From assembly GCF_015070855.1 (NCBI RefSeq), contig NZ_JADDIX010000088.1, positions 494 through 48,780 of the forward strand: a stretch of DNA of 48,287 nt, read 5' to 3'. Each line of letters starts with the position of its first letter. The first letter of the stretch is position 1. The notes under the pieces are model-generated. The model had not been told where the DNA came from and ran no database searches. It worked only from the letters and a program-made list of their open reading frames with translations. Shown here in pieces: positions 16,972 through 24,719 of the stretch. The stretch is from Pseudomonas lopnurensis (GTDB lineage Bacteria > Pseudomonadota > Gammaproteobacteria > Pseudomonadales > Pseudomonadaceae). Made by a program: the position numbers and the translations under genes.

Positions 16972-18237
16972 ATGTATCTCCTGCGTCTGGCCCTGGCGAG
17001 CCTGAACAACCGCCGCTTCACCGCCCTGCTGACGATCTTCGCCATCGCCCTGTCGGTGTGCCTGCTGCTCGCCGTCGAACGGGTGCGCAACGAAACCCGC
17101 GCCAGCTTCGCCAGCACCATCAGCGGCACCGACCTGGTGGTCGGCGCCCGCTCCGGCTCGGTGAACCTGCTGCTTTACTCGGTATTCCGCATCGGCAACG
17201 CCACCAACAACATCCGCTGGGACAGCTACCGGCATTTCGCCGAACACCCGCAGGTCAGTTGGGCGATTCCGATCTCGCTGGGCGATTCGCACCGCGGCTA
17301 CCGGGTGATGGGCACCAGCGCCGCGTATTTCGAACACTACCGCTACGGACGCAAACAGCCGCTGCAACTGGCCGAGGGCCGCGCCTTCGCCAGCGCCCCG
17401 TTCGAGGTGGTGCTCGGCGCCGAAGTGGCCCGGGCGCTGGCCTACCGGCTGGGCGACGAAATCGTGCTCGCCCACGGCGTCGCCCGGGTCAGCCTGGTCC
17501 AGCACGACGACAAGCCGTTTCGCGTGGTCGGCGTGCTGCAGCGCACCGGCACGCCGGTCGACCGTACCCTGCACATCAGCCTTGCCGGCATGGAGGCGCT
17601 GCACATCGACTGGCACAGCGGCATGCCGGCCCGCGGCGCGGCGCGCATCGATGCCGAGCAGGCGCGCCAGATGAATCTGCAGCCCGAGCAGATCACCGCA
17701 TTCCTGCTTGGGCTCAACAGCAAGGTGGCCACCTTCAGCCTGCAACGCGAGATCAACCAGTACCGTGGCGAGCCCTTGCTGGCCATCCTGCCCGGCGTCG
17801 CCCTGCAGGAACTCTGGAGCCTGATGGGAACGGCGGAGAAAGCGCTGTTCGTGGTCTCGCTGTTCGTCGTGCTGACCGGCCTGATCGGCATGCTGACGGC
17901 GATCCTGACCAGCCTCAACGAACGTCGCCGGGAAATGGCCATCCTGCGCTCGGTGGGCGCCAGGCCCTGGCATATCGCCGGGTTGCTGCTGGCCGAGGCC
18001 TTCAGCCTGGCGCTGGCCGGCGTGCTGTTCGGGCTGCTGCTGCTCTATGCCGCCATCGCCATCGCGCAGGTGCCGCTGCAGGCCCAGTACGGGCTCTATC
18101 TCCCGCTGGCCTGGCCGAGCCTCTACGAAGGGTCGCTGCTCGCGGGCATACTGCTGGCCGGACTGCTGATCGGCGGCGTGCCGGCCTGGCGCGCCTACCG
18201 GCAGTCCCTGGCCGATGGCCTGTCGATCCGATTGTGA
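16972..18237 (+). CDS. ABC transporter permease, FtsX/MacB type
   Basis: A 421-residue inner-membrane protein. One transmembrane helix near the N-terminus (about 15-38) is followed by a large periplasmic MacB-like domain (about 40-285), then three C-terminal helices (about 290-320, 340-370, 385-408) forming the FtsX domain, with the cytoplasmic motif 'RRREMAILRSVGARPWHI' after the first of them. This is the four-helix topology of mechanotransmission permeases, which do not pass substrate through the membrane themselves. The start at 16972 is three bases after the ATPase stop. It likely works with that ATPase, ZrgA and the DUF3299 protein in a zinc-responsive envelope system. Confidence 0.9.
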   Translation: MYLLRLALASLNNRRFTALLTIFAIALSVCLLLAVERVRNETRASFASTISGTDLVVGARSGSVNLLLYSVFRIGNATNNIRWDSYRHFAEHPQVSWAIPISLGDSHRGYRVMGTSAAYFEHYRYGRKQPLQLAEGRAFASAPFEVVLGAEVARALAYRLGDEIVLAHGVARVSLVQHDDKPFRVVGVLQRTGTPVDRTLHISLAGMEALHIDWHSGMPARGAARIDAEQARQMNLQPEQITAFLLGLNSKVATFSLQREINQYRGEPLLAILPGVALQELWSLMGTAEKALFVVSLFVVLTGLIGMLTAILTSLNERRREMAILRSVGARPWHIAGLLLAEAFSLALAGVLFGLLLLYAAIAIAQVPLQAQYGLYLPLAWPSLYEGSLLAGILLAGLLIGGVPAWRAYRQSLADGLSIRL

Positions 18238-18245
18238 GGAACGCC

Positions 18246-18758
18246 ATGTCGCGCCTGCTGCTCGCCACGCTGTTCGCCCTTGCGGCGCCTTTCGCGATCG
18301 CCGAGGTGCGCGAGCTGCAGTGGTCGGACCTGGTTCCCGCGGACGCCCCGCCGCCACCGCCGCCAGTGGCGGTCCATGACTTGTCGCAGCTGGCGGACAT
18401 GCTCGCCGCCGAAAGCGGCACCGCCGCCACGCAGCAGTCCCCCGCCGCGCCGGTGGTCGAGGCCCTGGACGGCGCCCAGGTGAAGCTGCCGGGGTATATC
18501 GTGCCGCTGGACCTGAGCGAGGACGGCCGCGTCACCGAGTTTCTGCTGGTGCCCTACTTCGGCGCCTGCATCCACGTACCGCCGCCGCCCTCGAACCAGA
18601 TCGTGCATGCCATCAGCGAGCTGGGCGTCAGGGTCGATGCGCTCTACCAGCCGTTCTGGATCGAAGGACCGCTGAAGGTCGAGCACGCCAGCAGCGAGCT
18701 GGCCGAGGCCGGCTATCGGATGGAAGCACAGAAAATCTACGTGTACGAACTGGACTGA
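18246..18758 (+). CDS. DUF3299 domain exported protein, zrg cluster
   Basis: A 170-residue protein with a signal peptide (about 1-19, cleaved after AIA), a proline-rich linker (DAPPPPPP) and a DUF3299 domain (about 78-168) containing VKLPGYIVPL and FGACIHVPPPPSNQIV, hallmarks of the family. The Cys/His in GACIHVPPPP could bind a metal; this is inference. The start at 18246 is eight bases after the permease stop and has a GAGGA ribosome-binding site. It is the last gene of the zrg cluster; a REP-like palindrome follows. Molecular function is not known to me. Confidence 0.87.
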   Translation: MSRLLLATLFALAAPFAIAEVRELQWSDLVPADAPPPPPPVAVHDLSQLADMLAAESGTAATQQSPAAPVVEALDGAQVKLPGYIVPLDLSEDGRVTEFLLVPYFGACIHVPPPPSNQIVHAISELGVRVDALYQPFWIEGPLKVEHASSELAEAGYRMEAQKIYVYELD

Positions 18759-18793
18759 GCGCGCAAGACGATGCGTAGCCCGCCTTGGTTGTA

Positions 18794-18847
18794 TGCCCGC
18801 GAAGCTCCTGTGCGCTGAATATTCGCGGGCATGGCCCGCTCCTACGG
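18794..18847. repeat. REP/BIME-type palindromic repeat
   Basis: TGCCCGCGAA (18794-18803) is inverted at 18822-18831, and the right half itself folds (GCGGGC/GCCCGC at 18825-18839) and continues CTCCTACGGG. This is the typical Pseudomonas REP core, here in a tail-to-tail intergenic space (DUF3299 gene and TPR gene convergent). Confidence 0.8.
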
Positions 18848-18898
18848 GAACGACCCTCCGCAGCGACCTACCTGCAGCGCATGCCAAGGAGGAGCCGA

Positions 18899-19990
18899 TC
18901 AGTTCGCCCGGGCGATCTGCCGTTCGCGCTCGAAGCTGAGTTCGCCTTCGGCCCATTCGCGCCATTCGCGCACCCGGCGGCGTTCCGCCCCGGCCCGCTC
19001 GGCCTGCTTCAGGGCCTCGAGCCCGGCTTGCCAATGAGCCTGCTCCAGTTCCAGCTGGGCCACGTTCATCCAGAACTTGGCACCGCCCGACTGCGTCGCC
19101 AGTTGGCGATAGATGCTCGCCGCCGCGGAACGCTCGCGCGCCTGCCACCAGAGCATGCCCATGCGCTCCTGGCGCGTGGCGGTGCTCGCCAACAGGCGCG
19201 ACTCGAGCATGCCTTCGAGTAGCTTGGCGCCCTGCCAGGGCTGGCCGGCGGCGCTGGCCAGCAGCACCAGATTGTCCAGCTCGGCCTCGCTGAAGCGCAG
19301 CCCCTTGGCATGTGCGGCGCGCAGGGTCGCCAGCGCCTTGTCTTCCGACCCGGCCAGTTGCTGCAGGCCGGCCAGCTGGCGCCAGGCCTTCGCCTGCTCG
19401 GGATGGCGCGCCAGCAACCTGCGTTGCCAGCGCTCGGCTGCCTGGTAACGCTTGAGCTCGGCGTTGGCGCCGACCAGGAACTGCAGCCAGGTATCGCCGG
19501 CCTGGGGATTGGCCTGCACGTAGCGCTCGGCCAGCGGCAGCGCCTTGGCATGCTGGCCGAGCCCCTGGTAGGCCTGCACCAGCATCTGCAGAATTTCTTC
19601 GTCTGCCTGGTTGGCCGAGCCCAGCAGGCTGACGACCTTGGCGTAGCGCCCTTCGACGAGATTCAGCCGCGCCAGGTTGAGTCGCTCGTTGGCGATCATC
19701 TCCTCATCCAGCTTGCCGCTGGCGACCGCCTTGTCCAGCCACTCCAGCGCCTGGCGATTGTTGCCTTCAGCCCAGGCCAGATAGCCGCGGCTACGCCACA
19801 GCAACGCCTCTTCGCTGCTGCCGGCCTTCGCCTTGACGCTTTCCAGCACCTTGCGCGCCCCGGCGTAGTCCTTCTTCGCCTGAGCACTCTGCGCTCGCTC
19901 GAGCGCCATGAATACCGCGGGATCAATCGCCTGGGCAGCCTGTACCGAGGCAGCCAGGAAAAGGGTCAGCACGAGCAGCAGACGAGGCAT
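18899..19990 (-). CDS. Exported tetratricopeptide-repeat protein of the TonB operon
   Basis: A 363-residue protein with a signal peptide (about 1-20, cleaved near VQAAQA) followed by helical TPR-type repeats across about 25-345 (for example EEALLWRSRGYLAWAEGN, AYQGLGQHAKALPLAERYV, KAWRQLAGLQQLAGSEDKAL). It is the last gene of the DUF3450-ttpC-exbB-exbD-tonB-TPR operon; only one base separates it from the tonB stop. TPR proteins are regularly the last member of TtpC-type TonB clusters in marine gammaproteobacteria and probably scaffold the periplasmic part of the complex. No enzymatic motif seen. Confidence 0.83.
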   Translation of the reverse strand: MPRLLLVLTLFLAASVQAAQAIDPAVFMALERAQSAQAKKDYAGARKVLESVKAKAGSSEEALLWRSRGYLAWAEGNNRQALEWLDKAVASGKLDEEMIANERLNLARLNLVEGRYAKVVSLLGSANQADEEILQMLVQAYQGLGQHAKALPLAERYVQANPQAGDTWLQFLVGANAELKRYQAAERWQRRLLARHPEQAKAWRQLAGLQQLAGSEDKALATLRAAHAKGLRFSEAELDNLVLLASAAGQPWQGAKLLEGMLESRLLASTATRQERMGMLWWQARERSAAASIYRQLATQSGGAKFWMNVAQLELEQAHWQAGLEALKQAERAGAERRRVREWREWAEGELSFERERQIARAN

Positions 19991-19991
19991 C

Positions 19992-20705
19992 TCAGCGTTC
20001 TCCTTGCAGGCGGAAGTGCAGGGTTTTCACGGCTTCGCGGGATACCGCCACGCCACTCTCGGTGCGCGGGGCGAAGCGCCAGCGGGCAGCGGCACGGCGG
20101 GCCTCGCGGTCGAATACGTTGCGCGGCGAGGCTTCCAGTACGCGGATGTTTTCCACCCGGCCCTGCGGGTTGATGGTGAAGGCCAGCTTGATATGGCCCT
20201 CGATGCCCTGCTGACGGGCCCGATAGGGATACTCCGGGCGCACATCGTTGAGCGGCATCACTTCCTGCTCCGGGCCACCGGGCCGGCCAGCGGCCTCGAC
20301 GGCAGCGCTGGCCGGTGCCGGAGCCGCCGCCGGCGCGCTCTGCGCGGCAGTCAGGCCGGACAGACTGGGGGCCGGCGCGGTCGCAACGGAGATGCCGGCA
20401 TCGATACTCGGCAAATCCAGGTCCAGCTTCGGCAGGTTGGCATCCGGGGTAGCCATGTTCGGTGTCGGCGGGGTCGGTGGCTGTGGCGTCTTCGGCTGCG
20501 GTGGCTGCGGGGCCTGCTGGCGCGAGCGCGTGGCGCTGTCCTCGTTGCGCCCGTCCATGCGCACGAAGTTGGCGATCGCCAGGGGGTCTTCCTGGATCTT
20601 GCTCTGCGGCGGGCTGACCATGCTCAGCATCAGCGCGAACAGCAGCAGCGCCACCACGCACGCGGCGATGAACGACACGCTGAAACGGGCCAGCCGCGGT
20701 CGCAT
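19992..20705 (-). CDS. tonB: TonB family protein (energy transducer)
   Basis: A 237-residue periplasm-spanning transducer. The N-terminal anchor helix (about 10-30) follows a short basic cytoplasmic segment. Next comes a Pro/Gln/Ala-rich spacer (about 60-145) and a C-terminal TonB domain (about 150-232) with RPEYPYRARQQGIEGHIKLA and the later RWRFAP. It transmits proton-motive-force energy from ExbB/ExbD to TonB-dependent outer-membrane receptors. Its start shares one base with the exbD stop (TGATG). The anchor lacks the SHLS motif of classic TonB1 proteins and resembles the TonB2 class that partners with TtpC. Confidence 0.9.
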   Translation of the reverse strand: MRPRLARFSVSFIAACVVALLLFALMLSMVSPPQSKIQEDPLAIANFVRMDGRNEDSATRSRQQAPQPPQPKTPQPPTPPTPNMATPDANLPKLDLDLPSIDAGISVATAPAPSLSGLTAAQSAPAAAPAPASAAVEAAGRPGGPEQEVMPLNDVRPEYPYRARQQGIEGHIKLAFTINPQGRVENIRVLEASPRNVFDREARRAAARWRFAPRTESGVAVSREAVKTLHFRLQGER

Positions 20706-21118
20706 CAGCGGCCCCCCGCGCTGGCGGCCAGGGCCACGTCCTGCACGCCGGCCTGGCGCGCCTGGTCCATCACCTGCACGACCAGCCCGGTGCGGGCATC
20801 CTGGTCAGCCTGCACGACCACGGCGCCTTCCGGCTGGTCCACGCGCAGGCGCTCGACGTGGGCACGCACGCTGCGCACGTCCACCGCCTGCTTGTCGATC
20901 CAGACCTGGCCGTCGGCCGTGACGGCGATGAGAATGTTGCCCTTGTCCTGGGCGCTGGCCGTGTCCGCCTGCGGACGCTGGACTTCCACACCGGACTCCT
21001 TGATGAAGGAGCTGGTGACGATGAAGAAGATCAGCATGATGAAGACCACATCGAGCATCGGCGTGAGGTCGATGCCGGTATCTTCTTCCTGCTGGTAGTG
21101 ATGACGACGCATACGCAT
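20705..21118 (-). CDS. exbD: Biopolymer transporter ExbD
   Basis: A 137-residue protein with one transmembrane helix (about 21-40, MLDVVFIMLIFFIV) that carries the essential membrane aspartate, Asp23, followed by a small periplasmic domain. The preceding IDLTPMLD signature is diagnostic. The start at 21118 has GAGGA about nine bases upstream; a second ATG two codons later is also possible. It sits 10 bases after exbB and overlaps tonB by one base. It forms the proton-conducting stator with the ExbB protein. Confidence 0.94.
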   Translation of the reverse strand: MRMRRHHYQQEEDTGIDLTPMLDVVFIMLIFFIVTSSFIKESGVEVQRPQADTASAQDKGNILIAVTADGQVWIDKQAVDVRSVRAHVERLRVDQPEGAVVVQADQDARTGLVVQVMDQARQAGVQDVALAASAGGR

Positions 21119-21128
21119 CCGCAAATCC

Positions 21129-21674
21129 TCAGTCGTGACGCAGCTGGTCGGCCAGCCGGTCGAGAGACTGGCGCGCGATCCGCTCGAGGCGCGCCAGGCT
21201 GAACAGTCCTGTAATGGCCAGCACCATGCCGGCCATGGTCGGCAGGGTCGCCTGCCAGACCCCCGCGGCCATGCCACGGGGATTGCCGGTACCACTGAGC
21301 GCCAGCACGTCGAATACCGCGATCATGCCGCTGACCGTGCCGAGCAGCCCGAGCAGCGGATACATCGCCACCAGCGTCTTGCTCAAGCGCAGCGGACCGG
21401 ACAACTGCTGCTGCGCCTGTGCCAGCCAGGCAGCGCGCACCGCGCGCTGCCAACTGCCGGGCTCGTCGCCCAGTTGCGCCCAAGCCTGCCGACGCGCCTC
21501 GACCCAGTGCGGGAAGACCCGGCGCATGAACCACAGGCGCTCGAAGACCAGCGTCCAATACAGCACGCAGAGCCCGGCCAACGCCCACATCACCACCCCG
21601 CCAGCAGCCATGAAGTCGAGCAGTGCATAAGCGCTGTCGACCAGGCTCAGCCAGTGGGCGCGCAGGTCAGTCAC
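21129..21674 (-). CDS. exbB: ExbB-like MotA/TolQ/ExbB proton channel protein
   Basis: A 181-residue inner-membrane protein with three transmembrane segments (about 22-45, 100-122, 140-162) and the MotA/TolQ/ExbB signature around LLGLLGTVSGMI. It is shorter than classical ExbB, as is the ExbB2 of TtpC systems. The start is GTG at 21674, inside the end of ttpC (8-base overlap), so translation is probably coupled. It pairs with ExbD to harvest the proton gradient. Confidence 0.92.
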   Translation of the reverse strand: MTDLRAHWLSLVDSAYALLDFMAAGGVVMWALAGLCVLYWTLVFERLWFMRRVFPHWVEARRQAWAQLGDEPGSWQRAVRAAWLAQAQQQLSGPLRLSKTLVAMYPLLGLLGTVSGMIAVFDVLALSGTGNPRGMAAGVWQATLPTMAGMVLAITGLFSLARLERIARQSLDRLADQLRHD

Positions 21675-23013
21675 GGCGCGGCGTCCCCGAGAGGTGCAGG
21701 GCGATCAGGCCCGCACTCTGCTGTTCCAGCAACTGGATCAGCGCCTTGCTGCGACTGGCCAACAGGCTGTGCAGGAACAACAGCGGAATCGCCACCACCA
21801 GGCCCAGCACCGTGGTCACCAGCGCCTGGGAAATGCCGTCGGCCATCAGCCGCGAATCACCGCCACCGCTCTGGGTAATGGCCTGGAAGGTGATGATCAT
21901 CCCGGTCACGGTGCCCAGCAGGCCCAGCAGCGGCGCCACGGCGGCGAGCAGCTTGAGCAACGGCTGGCCGCGCTCGAGCGGCGGGGTTTCCTGGAGAATC
22001 GCCTCATCGAGCTTGAGTTCCAGGGTCTCCAGGTCGGACAGCTGCGGCTTGGGACCCAGCACGCCGATGATGCGCCCGAGCGGGTTGTCGTCTCGCGGAT
22101 GATTGAGTTCGCGCATCTGGCTGCCCATCTGGCGCCCGATACCGCTCAGGTAGACCATGCGCCAGATCGCCAGCAACAGGCCGGCGGCACCGAGCACCAG
22201 GATCACCCACCCAACCAGGCCGCCCTGCTGGACACGGTCCCACAGGTCCGGCTGGCGCTGCAGCTGAGCCAGCAAGGTGCCCCGGCTGGGATCGACCGGC
22301 AGCGTCGCCAGCGCGTCGTTGCTGTTCAGATAATCCTCGACCAGCCCTTGGCCGGCGGGCTGGCGTGCAGGCACCAGCAGCTCGCCGGCATCGGCGTCGT
22401 AACGCAGGAAGGCATCGTCGGTGAACGCCGAGAAGCTGCCCACACGCAATACCGGCATCTCGCTGCGATGCCCATCAGCCCCTACCACCGGAAGCTCGAG
22501 TCGCTCGACCCGACCACTGGCAGCCAGGTCTTCGAGCAGCGTCATCCAGAAGCCATCCAGGTCTTCGGCGGACGGCAGCGCACGGCTTTCCGCCAGGCTG
22601 CGCAATTGCTGCAGGCGCTCGGGGTACTGCGCGTTGAGCAGGCTGTCCTGCCACTGCCCGGCGATGTCGCCAGCGCTCTGGCGCACCACGCCGAACAGCT
22701 CGCCGAGATGGCCGACCCGCTGGGCCAGCAGCTTCTCCTGCTCGGCCAGCTCCGCCTCCTGGCGATCGAACTGAGCCTTCAGCCGCTCGGCCTCGGCCTT
22801 CTGTTCGTTCAGCGCGGCGCGGGCGCGGGCCAGCAGTTGCGCCTGCTCGCTGCGATCGCGAACGAAGGCCTGCTCGCGGGCCTGCATGGCACTGGCTTCG
22901 GAAGCCCGATCGCTGCGGATGCGTTCGAGCAGTTGATCGGGGGTCAGTGGTTCGGCAGCACTGATCGCAACGGGCAGCAGGGCGACGATAAACAAGCAAA
23001 GCAGACGACTCAT
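21667..23013 (-). CDS. ttpC: TtpC-like MotA/TolQ/ExbB domain protein with periplasmic coiled coil
   Basis: A 448-residue protein. The signal peptide (about 1-20) is followed by a long coiled coil (about 30-105, EQAQLLARARAALNEQKAEA...), a periplasmic globular part (about 110-285) and three membrane helices (about 290-310, 365-385, 410-430) with a second MotA/TolQ/ExbB signature, LLGLLGTVTGMI. This is the layout of TtpC, the extra ExbB-like component of TonB2 systems in Vibrio and relatives. Start at 23013: the ATG overlaps the DUF3450 stop by four bases. Confidence 0.88.
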   Translation of the reverse strand: MSRLLCLFIVALLPVAISAAEPLTPDQLLERIRSDRASEASAMQAREQAFVRDRSEQAQLLARARAALNEQKAEAERLKAQFDRQEAELAEQEKLLAQRVGHLGELFGVVRQSAGDIAGQWQDSLLNAQYPERLQQLRSLAESRALPSAEDLDGFWMTLLEDLAASGRVERLELPVVGADGHRSEMPVLRVGSFSAFTDDAFLRYDADAGELLVPARQPAGQGLVEDYLNSNDALATLPVDPSRGTLLAQLQRQPDLWDRVQQGGLVGWVILVLGAAGLLLAIWRMVYLSGIGRQMGSQMRELNHPRDDNPLGRIIGVLGPKPQLSDLETLELKLDEAILQETPPLERGQPLLKLLAAVAPLLGLLGTVTGMIITFQAITQSGGGDSRLMADGISQALVTTVLGLVVAIPLLFLHSLLASRSKALIQLLEQQSAGLIALHLSGTPRRD

Positions 23014-23777
23014 TGCACGGCCTCCTTGGCCAGGGGCAAATGGAGGTAGGCCGGCGCCTGCTGCTGACGCGCGATGGCAATGGCCTGGGTCAGCGGCCGG
23101 CGGGCGCCGCCATCGAGCACTTGCCAGCTGCGCGTTTGCGGATTCCACCAGCCGCTCTCATGGGCATCGAGGGTCTGGTAATAGAGCATCACCCGGCCCA
23201 GGCGCAGGAACTCGACGCTACGCGAGCCGCCTTCGATCGGCAGTTCGCCGCGCCAGGCTTCCAGGGTACGTCCGTAGTCGCTTTCGATCTGGTAGGCCTC
23301 GAGGATGCGCCGGTATTTCTCGGCCAGGCTGACGTCGGCGCGAGGCAGCAGATCCTGCAGGCCGGCCAGACGGTCGGCGCGCTCATCCGGAAGGAACGGC
23401 AGATCGGCGGCGATGAACTCACCCAGCACCTCGACCATCTGCCCCATCTGCGGAGTCACGGCCTCCTGGGTGCGCTCGATGCCGTCCAACTGCCGCTGGA
23501 AGCCTTCAAGCTCCTTGCGCTGCGCCGCGGTGAGCGCCTGCAGCTGGTTGTTGTAGGCCTTCAGCGCCTCGGCCTGCTGCAGCGCATTGCGGTATTCGTT
23601 GAGCATCTCTCGGGTGGCGTCATCGAGCTGGTCGATCCGCGCTTGCGAAGCTTTCGCCTCTGCAGCCAGACGCTCGCTCTCGTCCAGCGCGGCATCCAGC
23701 GGGGCGGCCGACAGCGATGCAGCGTAAAGGCACGGCAGCACGGCAGCCGCCAGCAGGCGAGGGATGAAGGAAGGCAT
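23010..23777 (-). CDS. DUF3450 domain exported coiled-coil protein
   Basis: A 255-residue periplasmic protein with a signal peptide (about 1-24), a coiled coil (about 25-100) and a conserved C-terminal region with 'YGRTLEAWRGEL' and 'SGWWNPQTRSWQVLDGG', characteristic of DUF3450. It is the first gene of the TonB operon. In known systems DUF3450 is encoded immediately before ttpC and may bind its periplasmic coiled coil. The start at 23777 gives a normal signal peptide. A Fur-like site lies upstream. Confidence 0.86.
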   Translation of the reverse strand: MPSFIPRLLAAAVLPCLYAASLSAAPLDAALDESERLAAEAKASQARIDQLDDATREMLNEYRNALQQAEALKAYNNQLQALTAAQRKELEGFQRQLDGIERTQEAVTPQMGQMVEVLGEFIAADLPFLPDERADRLAGLQDLLPRADVSLAEKYRRILEAYQIESDYGRTLEAWRGELPIEGGSRSVEFLRLGRVMLYYQTLDAHESGWWNPQTRSWQVLDGGARRPLTQAIAIARQQQAPAYLHLPLAKEAVQ

Positions 23778-23812
23778 TTGAAAGATCCTTGCAGACGGGC
23801 GTTAACTCAAAA

Positions 23813-23831
23813 GAGAAACATTATCATCTGT
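23813..23831 (-). promoter_or_regulatory. Weak candidate Fur box upstream of the TonB operon
   Basis: The 19-base window matches the Fur consensus (GATAATGATAATCATTATC) at about 11 positions, with a perfect central ATCAT. It lies 36-54 bases before the DUF3450 start, in the divergent space shared with oprG. Iron control of a TonB energiser would be expected; the match alone is weak. Confidence 0.35.
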
Positions 23832-23885
23832 GAATTGACGCAAAGCAAGCAGGGCAATACGTCGCAGCGTAGCCAGTGGCTTTCA

Positions 23886-23899
23886 TTGAGCTGGATCAA
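23886..23899 (+). promoter_or_regulatory. Candidate ANR/Dnr (FNR-type) box for oprG
   Basis: TTGAG-CTGG-ATCAA matches the ANR consensus TTGAT-N4-ATCAA with one mismatch, 64-77 bases before the oprG start. OprG/OmpW is known to be induced under low oxygen through ANR in P. aeruginosa. Confidence 0.65.
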
Positions 23900-23962
23900 A
23901 AACCCCCTACCCCCACCCCCTACCATTGCCCCCAGTCGCATCCCAACAAACGGAGCATCATC

Positions 23963-24646
23963 ATGCGCAAGACCCTGTTCACCGCTTCCGCGCTGGCCCT
24001 GGCGCTGGCCGCACCCTTCGCCCAGGCTTTCGAGGCCGGGGACATCATCGTCCGCGCTGGTGCGGTTACCGTTGATCCGCGTGAGGATAGCGGCAGCCTC
24101 AAGTTTGATGGCGCCCGCGCTGGCGGCACTGGCGCCACTCTGGACAGCGACACTCAGTTGGGTCTGAACTTCGCCTATATGCTGACTAACAAAGTTGGTA
24201 TTGAACTGCTGGCAGCCACTCCGTTCAGCCACGAGGTTGGAGTGAAAGGCTTGGGCGCAGGCCTGGATGGAAAACTCGCCGACATCAAGCATTTGCCGCC
24301 GACGCTGAGCGTTATCTACTATCCGCTGGATAGCCAATCGGCCTTTCAGCCCTATGTAGGACTGGGCATCAACTACACCACGTTCTTCCAAGAAGATCTG
24401 ACCAGTACCCGAAAAGGGCAGGGCTTCAGCAACTTAGAACTTGACGATTCGTTCGGCCTTGCGGCCCAGATTGGCCTGGACTATATGCTGACCGACAGCC
24501 TGATGTTCAACGCCCAGGTCCGCTATATCGACATTAACACCGAGGCCACGGTCGACGGCCCAACTGCACTCACTATCGGAAAAACAAAAGTCGACGTAGA
24601 CGTAGACCCATTCGTCTATATGGTCGGTCTCGGCTACAAGTTCTGA
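23963..24646 (+). CDS. oprG: Outer-membrane protein OprG (OmpW family)
   Basis: A 227-residue eight-stranded beta-barrel. The signal peptide (1-21, ending FAQA) is followed by FEAGDIIVRAGAVTVDP, the conserved start of OmpW proteins, and the chain ends with the C-terminal Phe (LGYKF). The conserved QPYVGLGINYT segment is present. OmpW/OprG barrels let small hydrophobic molecules pass laterally through the outer membrane. The start at 23963 was chosen over an in-frame ATG at 23876 because it gives a clean signal peptide. An ANR-like site upstream suggests oxygen control; a hairpin terminator follows. In P. aeruginosa the homologue also lies next to the epimerase pair found here. Confidence 0.93.
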   Translation: MRKTLFTASALALALAAPFAQAFEAGDIIVRAGAVTVDPREDSGSLKFDGARAGGTGATLDSDTQLGLNFAYMLTNKVGIELLAATPFSHEVGVKGLGAGLDGKLADIKHLPPTLSVIYYPLDSQSAFQPYVGLGINYTTFFQEDLTSTRKGQGFSNLELDDSFGLAAQIGLDYMLTDSLMFNAQVRYIDINTEATVDGPTALTIGKTKVDVDVDPFVYMVGLGYKF

Positions 24647-24679
24647 CGAAACCGGCAATCGCCGAATCGCAGACAAGAG

Positions 24680-24701
24680 AAAGGCGCCGATCGGCGCCTT
24701 T
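24680..24701. terminator. Bidirectional hairpin terminator between oprG and the epimerase gene
   Basis: Perfect palindrome AAAGGCGCC-GATC-GGCGCCTTT, 34 bases past the oprG stop and 19 bases past the epimerase stop on the other strand. T-tracts are short in both directions. Confidence 0.82.
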
Positions 24702-24719
24702 CCTGTTTCCGGGAACCGC

